A stretch of 64,000 nucleotides of DNA from Euzebyella saccharophila (GTDB lineage Bacteria > Bacteroidota > Bacteroidia > Flavobacteriales > Flavobacteriaceae): positions 558,001 through 622,000 of the forward strand of contig NZ_JACYFJ010000001.1 in the NCBI RefSeq assembly GCF_014855495.1. The letters run 5' to 3'. The notes beneath the pieces are model-generated. The model had not been told where the DNA came from. It made no database searches and saw only the letters and a list, made by a program, of their open reading frames with translations. Shown in pieces: positions 1-7,592 of the stretch (within the stretch, counting starts at the first letter, position 1; each line of letters begins with the position of its first letter). A program made the translations under genes and the position numbers.

Positions 1-47
1 GTAGAAATCAGGGTTTTTCTTTATACAAGTTCTTTATTTTTTAGGAA

Positions 48-725
48 TTAATCAAAATGGCCAAGTTCAATCCTTTCTATGCCATCTTCAATATTGAATT
101 GATCTTTAGGTAAAAAGCCTTTTACGATTAGTACTATTCCACAAATAATTAGAATAACTCCAAGACCTCTTTTTACCCAAGAAATTCGTTCAAAAGTTAG
201 TTTCTTTTTCAATTGCTTGGCTAGCAATATCTTTACAATATCCATGGCAAAATAGGCACCTAACATGCTACCAAAAAAAACGAACAGCCTTTTGGGTTGG
301 TTATCTAAACTAGGGCCAACAACTATCAATAGACCCAACCAAAAAATAAGAACACCAATATTGATGAAATTCAATAAAAAGCCTTTTACCAAAAGTCCCA
401 GATAACTACGTTTACTGGCTTTAATTTTATCCTTGATCTCTTTTTTAGGCTTTTTAAAAAAGGTAATTATTCCATAGACCAAAAGAATGACGCCTCCAAA
501 AACGTATAACCCTGGTTGGTTGCTTAAATTTTCCAATAACTGAAAACTACTAAAATAGGCGATGGCCAGAAAAAGGATATCTGCTATAATAACCCCAAGG
601 TCAAATACCAGCGCCGCACGGAAGCCTCTAATAGCACTGGTCTCCAACAGAACAAAGAAGACAGGACCAATCATAAAGCTTAATAATAAGCCTAATGGAA
701 TTGCTGCCTGTACGTCTTCTATCAT
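48..725 (-). CDS. LysE/RhtB family amino-acid exporter
   Basis: This 225-residue, very hydrophobic protein has about six predicted membrane segments. Its N-terminus (PLGLLLSFMIGPVFFVLL, followed by a small-residue helix) is typical of LysE/RhtB exporters, which move amino acids or related metabolites out across the inner membrane. A lysine-rich cytoplasmic loop lies near residues 92-110. The ATG at 725 is preferred; a TTG six bases upstream in frame could add two residues. It is the last of three minus-strand genes leading away from the AT-rich gap at 3768-4409. The substrate cannot be read from the sequence. The family call is firm. Confidence 0.85.
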   Translation of the reverse strand: MIEDVQAAIPLGLLLSFMIGPVFFVLLETSAIRGFRAALVFDLGVIIADILFLAIAYFSSFQLLENLSNQPGLYVFGGVILLVYGIITFFKKPKKEIKDKIKASKRSYLGLLVKGFLLNFINIGVLIFWLGLLIVVGPSLDNQPKRLFVFFGSMLGAYFAMDIVKILLAKQLKKKLTFERISWVKRGLGVILIICGIVLIVKGFLPKDQFNIEDGIERIELGHFD

Positions 726-835
726 ACTCAAAAAAATTATTATAAATAGACCTTACGGTAATGGACTACTACCGGAGATTTATCATACATAAGATAGGTT
801 GATTATATCCAATTACAGGATAAGATGGTATAAAA

Positions 836-1516
836 TTACATACGAGTGACCGTACCACCAAAAACTGTTTTCTCGTCCATTTTAGCCGGATCACCATAAA
901 CTAAAACCTCACCGCCTGCTTTAACGGTAGCTTTCACATAATCTGAAGCATATATTTCTGCCCTAGATCCTGCATTTACGTTTACGGTAGAAAATTTGGT
1001 CTTTAATTCCTTTCCCTCGTAAATACCACCAGTATTAATGGCAACATCCTGTAGATCTGAAGTTCCTTTGGTAGCTATGACTCCACCGGTAACTGTTTTG
1101 ATTAAAAGTTGTTCTACCTGGGCATCAATTTCCAGTTCCCCACCTTCCTGCGCCTTTAATTCAAGAACATCCTGTTGAAGTGTTTGTTCACTCGTTATTC
1201 TTGCGTCTTCATTAACATCTATGATGACCAATTTATCAGTATAATAAAGATCTACAAAGGTTTTATAGCCACTGAAAATCTTATCCAATTGCATTCGGAT
1301 TTTTAACACCCCATCATTATTAACAATGGAAACCTTCTGAATATTCTCACCGGTAATTACAGCTTTGTTCGTATCGGATTTAATCAACTTTACGGAAATT
1401 CCGTCAAAAGCTTTTACCTCCGTGAACCGGGTAAGTTCCTGTGTTAATTTAGAATCTTGAGCCTGTAGCCGAAGACCGCCAAAAAAAACAAGCGTACATA
1501 AAAAGAACTGCTTCAT
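836..1516 (-). CDS. Exported head-GIN (DUF2807) domain protein
   Basis: This 226-residue protein starts with a signal peptide (MKQFFLCTLVFFGGLRLQAQ) that ends near residue 20. The remainder is short beta-strand repeats rich in V, I, T and G, with phrases such as 'FDGISVKLIKSD' and 'VKAGGEVLVYGDP'. This is the pattern of the DUF2807 'putative auto-transporter adhesin, head GIN' family, common in Bacteroidota. The family is secreted or periplasmic and folds as a right-handed beta-helix; its biochemical role is not established. It lies 55 bases downstream of rnr on the same strand and may be read through from it. Confidence 0.8.
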   Translation of the reverse strand: MKQFFLCTLVFFGGLRLQAQDSKLTQELTRFTEVKAFDGISVKLIKSDTNKAVITGENIQKVSIVNNDGVLKIRMQLDKIFSGYKTFVDLYYTDKLVIIDVNEDARITSEQTLQQDVLELKAQEGGELEIDAQVEQLLIKTVTGGVIATKGTSDLQDVAINTGGIYEGKELKTKFSTVNVNAGSRAEIYASDYVKATVKAGGEVLVYGDPAKMDEKTVFGGTVTRM

Positions 1517-1571
1517 GAGGTTTTTAGGTTGATTTGTTACTGTTAAAACAAAATCTATTCCAAAAAAAGTC

Positions 1572-3767
1572 CTATTGCCCGTGCTTTCCCAATAGGGAAA
1601 AATCCAAATGCCTTTTGATGAGATCGGTATCTTTTACCATGACTACAACTTCATCTCCCAGCTGATAGGTTTTCTTGGTGCGTTCACCAACAATTGCGTA
1701 TTCTCGTTCATCAAAGATATAATAATCCCCTTTTATATCACTGATGCGAACCATTCCTTCGCATTTATTCTCAATAATTTCTACATAAATTCCCCATTCC
1801 GTTACACCACTAATGACCCCAACAAACTCTTGGTCTTTATGGTCTTCCATAAATTTGATCTGCATATATTTAATGGAGTCCCTTTCCGCACTGGCCGCTA
1901 AATACTCCATATCCGAAGAATGCTTACATTTTTGTTCGTACACTTCAACTTTGGCAGCATCCCCACCATCCAGGTAATGCTGCAGCAACCTGTGGACCAT
2001 AACATCCGGATATCTTCTAATGGGAGAAGTAAAATGCGTATAATAGTCAAAAGCCAAACCATAGTGACCAATATTGTCCGTAGTATAAATGGCCTTGCTC
2101 ATACTGCGAATGGCCAAGGTATCTACTAAATTTTGTTCTTTTTTACCCTTCACATCTTCCAGAAGCTGATTTAAAGAGTTGCTAATGGACTTTTTATCCT
2201 TAAAGTTAAGCTTATGACCAAACCTAGAAATTATACCGTTTAAGGCCATTAATTTGTCTTCATCCGGATCATCATGCACCCTGTACACAAATGTTTTCTC
2301 CGGTTTTTGCTTTCCTATAAACTCTGCAACTTTTCTATTGGCCAACAGCATAAACTCTTCAATAAGCTTATTGGCATCCTTGGATTCCTTAAAATAAACC
2401 CCTACAGGTTCACTTTCCTCGTTTAGATTAAAACGAACCTCCACTTTATCAAAGGATATGGCACCTTTTTGCATACGTTGGTTACGCATGATTTTTGCCA
2501 GTCTGTCCATTTCTAGGGTTGCCTCTACAACGTCCTCCGATACAGAATAAGGCTTGTTGGCACGTATGGATACCTCTTCTGGAATATCTCCATTTTTTGT
2601 TTCTATGATATGCTGCGCTTCCTCATACGCAAATCGTTCATTGGAATTGATCACCGTTCTACCAAACCATTGGTTCTTAATACCCGCATTTTTATCCAAT
2701 TCAAAAATGGCAGAAAAAGTATATTTCTCCTCGTGCGGTCTTAAGGAGCATGCGTTATTGGAAAGTACTTCTGGAAGCATAGGAACTACTCTATCCACTA
2801 AATAAACCGAAGTGGCACGTTCGTAAGCTTCATCTTCTAAAATAGTATCCGGTTGTAAATAGTGGGAAACATCAGCAATATGAATACCAATTTCATAATT
2901 TCCGTTTTCCAAAACCTGAAAGGACAATGCATCATCAAAATCCTTTGCATCCTTGGGATCTATTGTAAAAGTAAGCACCTCACGCATATCCCTTCTTTTG
3001 GCTATTTCTACTTCCTTAATGGAAGTATCCAACGTATCTGCAAAACGTTGAACTTCCGTTGGAAATTCATAAGGTAACCCATATTCGGCCAAAATGGCGT
3101 GAATTTCAGTATTGTGTTCACCTGGTTTTCCAAGTACTTCGATTACTTTTCCATAGGGAGAATCTACATCATCTGGCCAATTATCAAACTGTACCACTAC
3201 TTTGTCCCCATCTTTAGCATCTCCGCTTTTTTCTTTGGGAATAAAGAAATCCGTGTACATTCTAAAGTCTGTAGGTCGCACAAACGAAAAGGCTTTTTGC
3301 TCTTCCAAAATACCCACGAATTCCGTTTTTTTTCGCTCGAGCACTTTGGTAATCTCCCCTTCCAATTTTTTTCCTTTCCTTCTGGGGTAGACATAAATTT
3401 CAACCGTATCTCCGTGAAACGCTTTTTTAATTTTATTGAATGGCACAAAGACATCATCCTCAAACCCTTCTACTATAATATAGGCATTACCGCGTCCTGT
3501 TAAATCTACAGTACCTGTATGGTACTTTTTAGTACTCTCAACAGCTCTATATTTTCCCCTTTCTTCTTCTACAATACGGTTAGATTGTTTGAGTTCACCC
3601 AATCGCTTGATCAACTGATTGCGATCTTGAGTATTATCTAAACCAAGGTGAGAAGCGATCTGCTTGTAATTATACGTTTTATTAGGGTTCTTCTCTAAAA
3701 TTGTAAAGATACCTTTGGTAATCTCGTTCTTTCTATGATTTCTAGCTTTCTTCTTTTTCTTGGACAT
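1572..3767 (-). CDS. rnr: Ribonuclease R
   Basis: RNase R is a processive 3'-5' exoribonuclease that degrades structured RNA and takes part in rRNA quality control and trans-translation. The 731-residue product has the standard order: basic N-terminus and winged-helix segment (about 1-75), two cold-shock/OB domains (about 80-215), the RNB catalytic domain with the metal-binding Asp cluster in 'TIDPKDAKDFDDALSF' (about 265-285), and a C-terminal S1 domain (about 635-720). The 'YTHFTSPIRRYPDVMVHRLL' block of the RNB domain is intact. The length is usual for the family. The start is ATG at 3767. It is the first gene of the minus-strand arm leaving the AT-rich gap. Confidence 0.95.
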   Translation of the reverse strand: MSKKKKKARNHRKNEITKGIFTILEKNPNKTYNYKQIASHLGLDNTQDRNQLIKRLGELKQSNRIVEEERGKYRAVESTKKYHTGTVDLTGRGNAYIIVEGFEDDVFVPFNKIKKAFHGDTVEIYVYPRRKGKKLEGEITKVLERKKTEFVGILEEQKAFSFVRPTDFRMYTDFFIPKEKSGDAKDGDKVVVQFDNWPDDVDSPYGKVIEVLGKPGEHNTEIHAILAEYGLPYEFPTEVQRFADTLDTSIKEVEIAKRRDMREVLTFTIDPKDAKDFDDALSFQVLENGNYEIGIHIADVSHYLQPDTILEDEAYERATSVYLVDRVVPMLPEVLSNNACSLRPHEEKYTFSAIFELDKNAGIKNQWFGRTVINSNERFAYEEAQHIIETKNGDIPEEVSIRANKPYSVSEDVVEATLEMDRLAKIMRNQRMQKGAISFDKVEVRFNLNEESEPVGVYFKESKDANKLIEEFMLLANRKVAEFIGKQKPEKTFVYRVHDDPDEDKLMALNGIISRFGHKLNFKDKKSISNSLNQLLEDVKGKKEQNLVDTLAIRSMSKAIYTTDNIGHYGLAFDYYTHFTSPIRRYPDVMVHRLLQHYLDGGDAAKVEVYEQKCKHSSDMEYLAASAERDSIKYMQIKFMEDHKDQEFVGVISGVTEWGIYVEIIENKCEGMVRISDIKGDYYIFDEREYAIVGERTKKTYQLGDEVVVMVKDTDLIKRHLDFSLLGKHGQ

Positions 3768-4409
3768 TAAATATTTCTTATATAATGGAAAATTACAAAT
3801 TATAATCCATTAGCTTCATTTTATCAGTAATCCTATCTTAAGTAATTGTTATCAACATATATATTCATATCATTCTTTTTCTTTTTTAAAATTTAAAATA
3901 AAATGATGGTTATAATGGGTTGTTAATAATGGTTAAAAAAAAATGGTAGGAAACTTGCTGTAAACAGATTCAAGAAGTTATTGACAATCTTTAAACGATT
4001 AAGAATACAGTAAATCAGCTAATTAAATTTCTTATGAAAAGAGGTTGATAACAACTTTAAACATGAATTTTTTGAAAACTAAAGGTAAAATTAGTGTTAA
4101 TTAAGTGTGTTTATTGTTTGAAAGTTGAATGTAAAATTGAAATAAAATAATTTGTGGTCTTTAGCCGGAGTTTATAAGGGGATATTAGGACGAGAAAACA
4201 AAATTTAAGATCCAGAATTTTTTGGTAGGTTATTAACAATTAATAAACCTTGTGGATAGTACAAATAAACAATGAGGGTCTCAAGGATTCAAACTATTGT
4301 TGTGAACTGTAGCTATTGTGTGGTGAAGCTGTTCTATTTTGTACATTTGTAGAGGTTTTATTAGAAATATTAAAAACCTTTTATCTTATAACATAACACC
4401 TTAGAAAAG
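3768..4409. other. AT-rich divergent intergenic region; candidate oriC
   Basis: There is no credible coding sequence in these 642 bases. The region is strongly AT-rich, especially 3853-3930, and the genes on both sides point away from it (rnr minus, rpiB plus). Relatives of the DnaA box TTATCCACA occur: TTATCAACA at 3849-3857 (8/9), TGTGGATAG at 4251-4259 (8/9 on the minus strand), and weaker 7/9 matches near 3922, 3978, 4044 and 4230. AT-rich DNA with DnaA-like boxes and divergent flanking genes fits a replication origin, but all the boxes are imperfect and dnaA is not in the window. It may instead be only a long divergent promoter region. Confidence 0.3.
4342..4349 (+). promoter_or_regulatory. 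Candidate -7 box upstream of rpiB
   Basis: TACATTTG matches the Bacteroidota housekeeping -7 consensus TAnnTTTG. It would give a leader of roughly 55 bases before rpiB. A TTG at 4316-4318 is a possible but rather distant -33 element, so the assignment rests mainly on the -7 box. Confidence 0.35.
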
Positions 4410-4841
4410 ATGAAAATTTCCATTGGTAATGACCACGCAGGAACGGAGTATAAACTGGCCATAGTAGGAATGTTAAAGGCTATGGACATTGATGTTCAAA
4501 ACTATGGTACGGACGGTACGGATAGTGTTGATTACCCAGATTTTGTCCATCCTGTGGCAGATGATGTTGAAAACGGAAAAGTGGATTTTGGCATTATCGT
4601 TTGTGGTAGTGGTAACGGTGCTTCCATGACCGCCAATAAACATCAAAAAGTAAGGTGTGCCCTTTGTTGGAACAAAGAAATTGTTGAATTGGGTAGGGAA
4701 CATAATGACGCCAATATTCTAAGCCTACCAGCTAGATACATTTCCCTTCCGCAAGCATTGGATATGGTAAAGACTTTTCTAAATACAGAATTTGCAGGCG
4801 GGAGACACGAACGTAGAATTGAAAAGATACCTTGTGTATAG
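4410..4841 (+). CDS. rpiB: Ribose 5-phosphate isomerase B
   Basis: The enzyme interconverts ribose 5-phosphate and ribulose 5-phosphate in the non-oxidative pentose phosphate pathway (RpiB/LacAB family, cytosolic). The 143-residue product begins MKISIGNDHAGTEYK, the phosphate-binding start of the family, and carries the catalytic-cysteine loop 'IIVCGSGNGASMTANK' near residue 70. The C-terminal 'RHERRIEKI' is also standard. The length is normal. It is the first gene of the plus-strand arm leaving the AT-rich gap and is followed after 96 bases by the CDF transporter. Confidence 0.93.
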   Translation: MKISIGNDHAGTEYKLAIVGMLKAMDIDVQNYGTDGTDSVDYPDFVHPVADDVENGKVDFGIIVCGSGNGASMTANKHQKVRCALCWNKEIVELGREHNDANILSLPARYISLPQALDMVKTFLNTEFAGGRHERRIEKIPCV

Positions 4842-4937
4842 TTGACCATTATCCGCAATTTAGTCTACTAAAATTTGATGCCCTAGTTTTGGGGTTTATT
4901 TAACCGTTGTCTCGAAGGCAACAGGTTATCTTTGTTT

Positions 4938-5852
4938 ATGGGGCATTCACATCATAACCATGTACATAGTCATACGGAGTTAAGTGGAAAAAATTTACTC
5001 ATTTCCATTTTTCTAAATACACTAATTACGGTTTTTCAAGTAATTGGTGGTCTAATTTCCGGGAGTCTTTCACTGTTATCGGATGCCTTACACAATTTTA
5101 GTGATGTACTCTCCCTTATCGTCAGCTACATCGCCAATTTATTATCTAAAAGAAAGGCATCAGCCAATAAAACCTTTGGATATAAAAGGGCGGAAATTAT
5201 AGCTGCTTTTGTAAATGCCGCCACCTTGTTGATTGTTTCGGTCATTTTGATAATTGAAGCGGTAGAGCGTTTTCTGAATCCACAGCAAATAGAATCCAAT
5301 CTGGTTATTTGGTTGGCACTTTTGGGTATACTAGCCAATGGGTTTAGCGTATTCCTTCTTAAAAAGGATGCTGCAAGCAATATGAACATGAAATCTGCTT
5401 ACCTACATTTACTTACGGATATGTTGGCATCCGTGGCTGTTTTGATAGGTGGTTTACTTATGAAGTTCTACAAAATCTATTGGATAGACCCTTTGCTTAC
5501 TCTAGGTATAGCAATTTATCTTATTTATGTAGGATGGGATTTGTTAAAGGAATCTACGCGGGTTTTAATGCTATTTACACCAAACACCATTCAGGTACAG
5601 GATATTGTGGATAGCATAGGAAAAATGGACAGCATAAAAAATGTGCATCATGTGCATATTTGGCAATTGAATGAGAACGAGGTGCATTTAGAAGCACATT
5701 TAGATTTTAATGAAGACATTAGTTTATCTCAATTCGAATCTATCTTAGAGGAAATAGAAGAGGAGGTTTTTCATAAGTACGGCATTAACCATGTAACCAT
5801 ACAGCCGGAATATGGCAAACCTGATAGCAAACATATAATTGTGCAGGATTAA
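4938..5852 (+). CDS. Cation diffusion facilitator family transporter (CzcD/ZitB-like)
   Basis: This is an inner-membrane divalent-metal/proton antiporter that most likely exports zinc or a similar ion. The 304-residue protein opens with a His-rich segment (MGHSHHNHVHSH). It has six hydrophobic segments, with the paired metal-site motifs 'DALHNFSDV' (helix 2) and 'HLLTDMLASV' (helix 5), and a cytoplasmic C-terminal domain with another His cluster ('KNVHHVHIWQLNE'). The ATG at 4938 is preferred over an in-frame TTG at 4932. Its stop codon abuts the ATG of the GNAT gene with no gap, so the two are probably one transcript. Confidence 0.92.
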   Translation: MGHSHHNHVHSHTELSGKNLLISIFLNTLITVFQVIGGLISGSLSLLSDALHNFSDVLSLIVSYIANLLSKRKASANKTFGYKRAEIIAAFVNAATLLIVSVILIIEAVERFLNPQQIESNLVIWLALLGILANGFSVFLLKKDAASNMNMKSAYLHLLTDMLASVAVLIGGLLMKFYKIYWIDPLLTLGIAIYLIYVGWDLLKESTRVLMLFTPNTIQVQDIVDSIGKMDSIKNVHHVHIWQLNENEVHLEAHLDFNEDISLSQFESILEEIEEEVFHKYGINHVTIQPEYGKPDSKHIIVQD

Positions 5853-6296
5853 ATGGTAATAGAAGCGAAATCTTTTGATGAATTATCGGTTGAAGAAATA
5901 CACGATATTTTTAAACTTCGAAGTGAAATTTTTGTGGTTGAACAGGATTGTGTATACCAAGATATTGATGGTAAGGATGAAAAGGCGGTACATGTAATAG
6001 GTAAAAAACGAGGTGAAATAATTGCCTATACCAGGGTTTTTAAAGGAGGGGACTATTTTCAGGAAGCCTCCATTGGAAGGGTTGCCGTTAAAAAGTCGGA
6101 ACGTAAATATGGTTACGGAAAGGATATTGTAAAAGCTTCCATTTTGGCTATTGAGAATCATTTTTTAGAAACAACTATTAGAATATCGGCGCAGCTTTAT
6201 TTAGAGCGATTTTATCATGATTTTGGATTTCATCAAGTGGGAGAAGGGTATTTGGAAGATGGAATTCCCCATATAGCAATGCTATTAAACAAGTAA
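5853..6296 (+). CDS. GNAT family N-acetyltransferase, ElaA-like
   Basis: This 147-residue protein starts with the ElaA-type block 'FKLRSEIFVVEQDCVYQDID'. It continues with 'IGRVAVKKSERKYGYGKDIV', the acetyl-CoA pyrophosphate-binding loop of GNAT enzymes, near residues 72-92. A C-terminal 'HDFGFHQVGEGYLEDGIPHI' completes the ElaA signature. The target of acetylation is not known for this subfamily. It begins on the base after the CDF stop codon, which implies co-translation. Confidence 0.85.
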   Translation: MVIEAKSFDELSVEEIHDIFKLRSEIFVVEQDCVYQDIDGKDEKAVHVIGKKRGEIIAYTRVFKGGDYFQEASIGRVAVKKSERKYGYGKDIVKASILAIENHFLETTIRISAQLYLERFYHDFGFHQVGEGYLEDGIPHIAMLLNK

Positions 6297-6347
6297 AGGC
6301 CGCAAATGCAGCCGGTAGAGGGAAAGAAAAATTAGAGAAATACCTAT

Positions 6348-6728
6348 TTAAATTTTAATAGGTTCCTTGTTACTAAGGTTGATATCCTGTAGCATACTAT
6401 CCGTAAACTTGTAATGACCACGAGTGGTAATTATACGGAAACGATTGGAATTCATTCGGCTTAAGGTATCCAAAAACAACCACTTGGTCTTCAATAACCG
6501 CGGTTTTTCAGATTTTAGGCTAATTTCAAAATAGTACTTACGGCCATTTTTAACCGCTACTATATCTGGGGTAATGGTAGTTTCTGCACCCCTGCCCTTT
6601 CTTACGTAGGATTTGGGGGTATCATACCCATCCATATCGGCTTTGATATTCTCAAAACCTGTGGCCTCCAAATGATTGATTGACTTCTCTAAAAATTCCT
6701 GATTTTCTGACTTTTCTACTTTTACCAT
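6348..6728 (-). CDS. Conserved hypothetical protein with a nuclease-like core
   Basis: This is a 126-residue protein of unknown function. The ATG at 6728 has an AGAAGG-like sequence just upstream; a GTG at 6761 would add 11 residues. The central stretch runs 'TPDIVAV' then 'KYYFEISLK', a beta-hairpin resembling the PD...(D/E)xK active-site layout of restriction-endonuclease folds. The spacing of the final lysine (ExxxK instead of ExK) is off, so catalysis is doubtful. It is small and charged, with no signal peptide or membrane segment. It lies 260 bases beyond the end of the type II restriction pair on the same strand and may or may not belong with it. Confidence 0.6.
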   Translation of the reverse strand: MVKVEKSENQEFLEKSINHLEATGFENIKADMDGYDTPKSYVRKGRGAETTITPDIVAVKNGRKYYFEISLKSEKPRLLKTKWLFLDTLSRMNSNRFRIITTRGHYKFTDSMLQDINLSNKEPIKI

Positions 6729-6834
6729 ACCTTCTAAAATAGTTTTTTTTAGCAAATACACAAAAACGAGGAGCTGATTAACAGTAGTTTAAGATTATTA
6801 AAAAGATTCAAATGAAGCTGCTTCATTTTTAATT

Positions 6835-6854
6835 AACCAACCAGACGGTCGGTT
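6835..6854. promoter_or_regulatory. TetR-type operator-like inverted repeat
   Basis: AACCAACC and GGTCGGTT form 8-base arms with one mismatch around a 4-base spacer. This is the form of operators bound by TetR/AcrR-family repressors. No such regulator is encoded in the window. The half-site GTCGGT recurs in the palindrome at 6958-6983. Confidence 0.35.
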
Positions 6855-6957
6855 TTTGAAGTATTATTTTTCTGCGGTGTACCCGCCATCATAGGAGATT
6901 GGAGACTTTCATTAGATGAATTGCACAAGTACCCATGTGAACTTAATTGATATATAT

Positions 6958-6983
6958 TTTCACCGACTAGCTAGTCGGTGAAA
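6958..6983. repeat. Perfect 26-bp palindrome beside the restriction gene
   Basis: This is a perfect palindrome centred between 6970 and 6971, with core CACCGACTAG and its complement and flanking TTT/AAA. It begins three bases beyond the stop codon of the restriction endonuclease gene. It could be a terminator hairpin: a T-run follows on the plus strand but not on the minus strand, so the polarity is wrong for the endonuclease transcript. It also has the form of a TetR-type operator (ACCGAC...GTCGGT). Confidence 0.6.
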
Positions 6984-6986
6984 TTT

Positions 6987-7589
6987 TTAGGTCAATCTTT
7001 TAGCGATACCCATTTCTACTAGAAAATCGAGCTTTAAAATTAGATTCAAAGGCTTTTCAGCCTTGTTATTTGAAGACAGGTAGAGATATCCTTGTTTTCT
7101 ATGATGAAGTTGTGGTATAATTTTTTTACCGTGAACTAAATCTGAATGATAAAAGGTATTCTGGTCAATTCCTTTGTCAGATAAAAAATGCAGTAGTTTG
7201 TTACGATTTACAAACGTTATTTTACAGGAAGTGAATTTGTTGGGTTCGTCTTCATAAATGGCCGTAACCAAAGAATAAAAATGGGTTTCTTTTTTTGTAT
7301 CAAACAACCAACCCATTCTTATTTTATCATTTTTAAAGTAGTTTATCTCAAAAGCGAACGTGGGTAGGTCATCATTAATATAATCCAGTTGCGCCTTTTC
7401 ATCAACATTATAGGATATATTGGTGTTTCTTTGGGTCAATACCAAGTCAATACCCTTTAGCTGTTTTTTTAGATCACTCTCTCTTTGGAACGAATAGTTT
7501 TGTAAATAGGTCTTATAATAGCAATCTAGTAAGATTTGTAACCTTTGTTCCTTTTGCAAATCTTCCTTAAAATTACTTTTTAGATTCAA
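6987..7589 (-). CDS. Probable type II restriction endonuclease, PD-(D/E)XK fold
   Basis: This 200-residue protein follows a C5-methylase gene with three bases between them, the usual arrangement of a type II restriction pair. 'GIDLVL' followed by 'YNVDEKAQLDY' (about residues 47-70) reads as the D...(D/E)xK catalytic hairpin; the DEK triad is the likely metal and water site. A downstream 'FAFEINYFKN' strand fits the fold. No ATG precedes the catalytic core, so the TTG at 7589 is taken as the start. I do not recognise the specificity. If active it would cut DNA that the partner has not methylated. Confidence 0.72.
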   Translation of the reverse strand: MNLKSNFKEDLQKEQRLQILLDCYYKTYLQNYSFQRESDLKKQLKGIDLVLTQRNTNISYNVDEKAQLDYINDDLPTFAFEINYFKNDKIRMGWLFDTKKETHFYSLVTAIYEDEPNKFTSCKITFVNRNKLLHFLSDKGIDQNTFYHSDLVHGKKIIPQLHHRKQGYLYLSSNNKAEKPLNLILKLDFLVEMGIAKRLT

Positions 7590-7592
7590 GAC

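Noticed and set aside
6958-6983. Palindrome as the terminator of the restriction operon
   Set aside because: The T-run is on the plus-strand side, so its polarity is wrong for the minus-strand operon; kept only as a palindrome.
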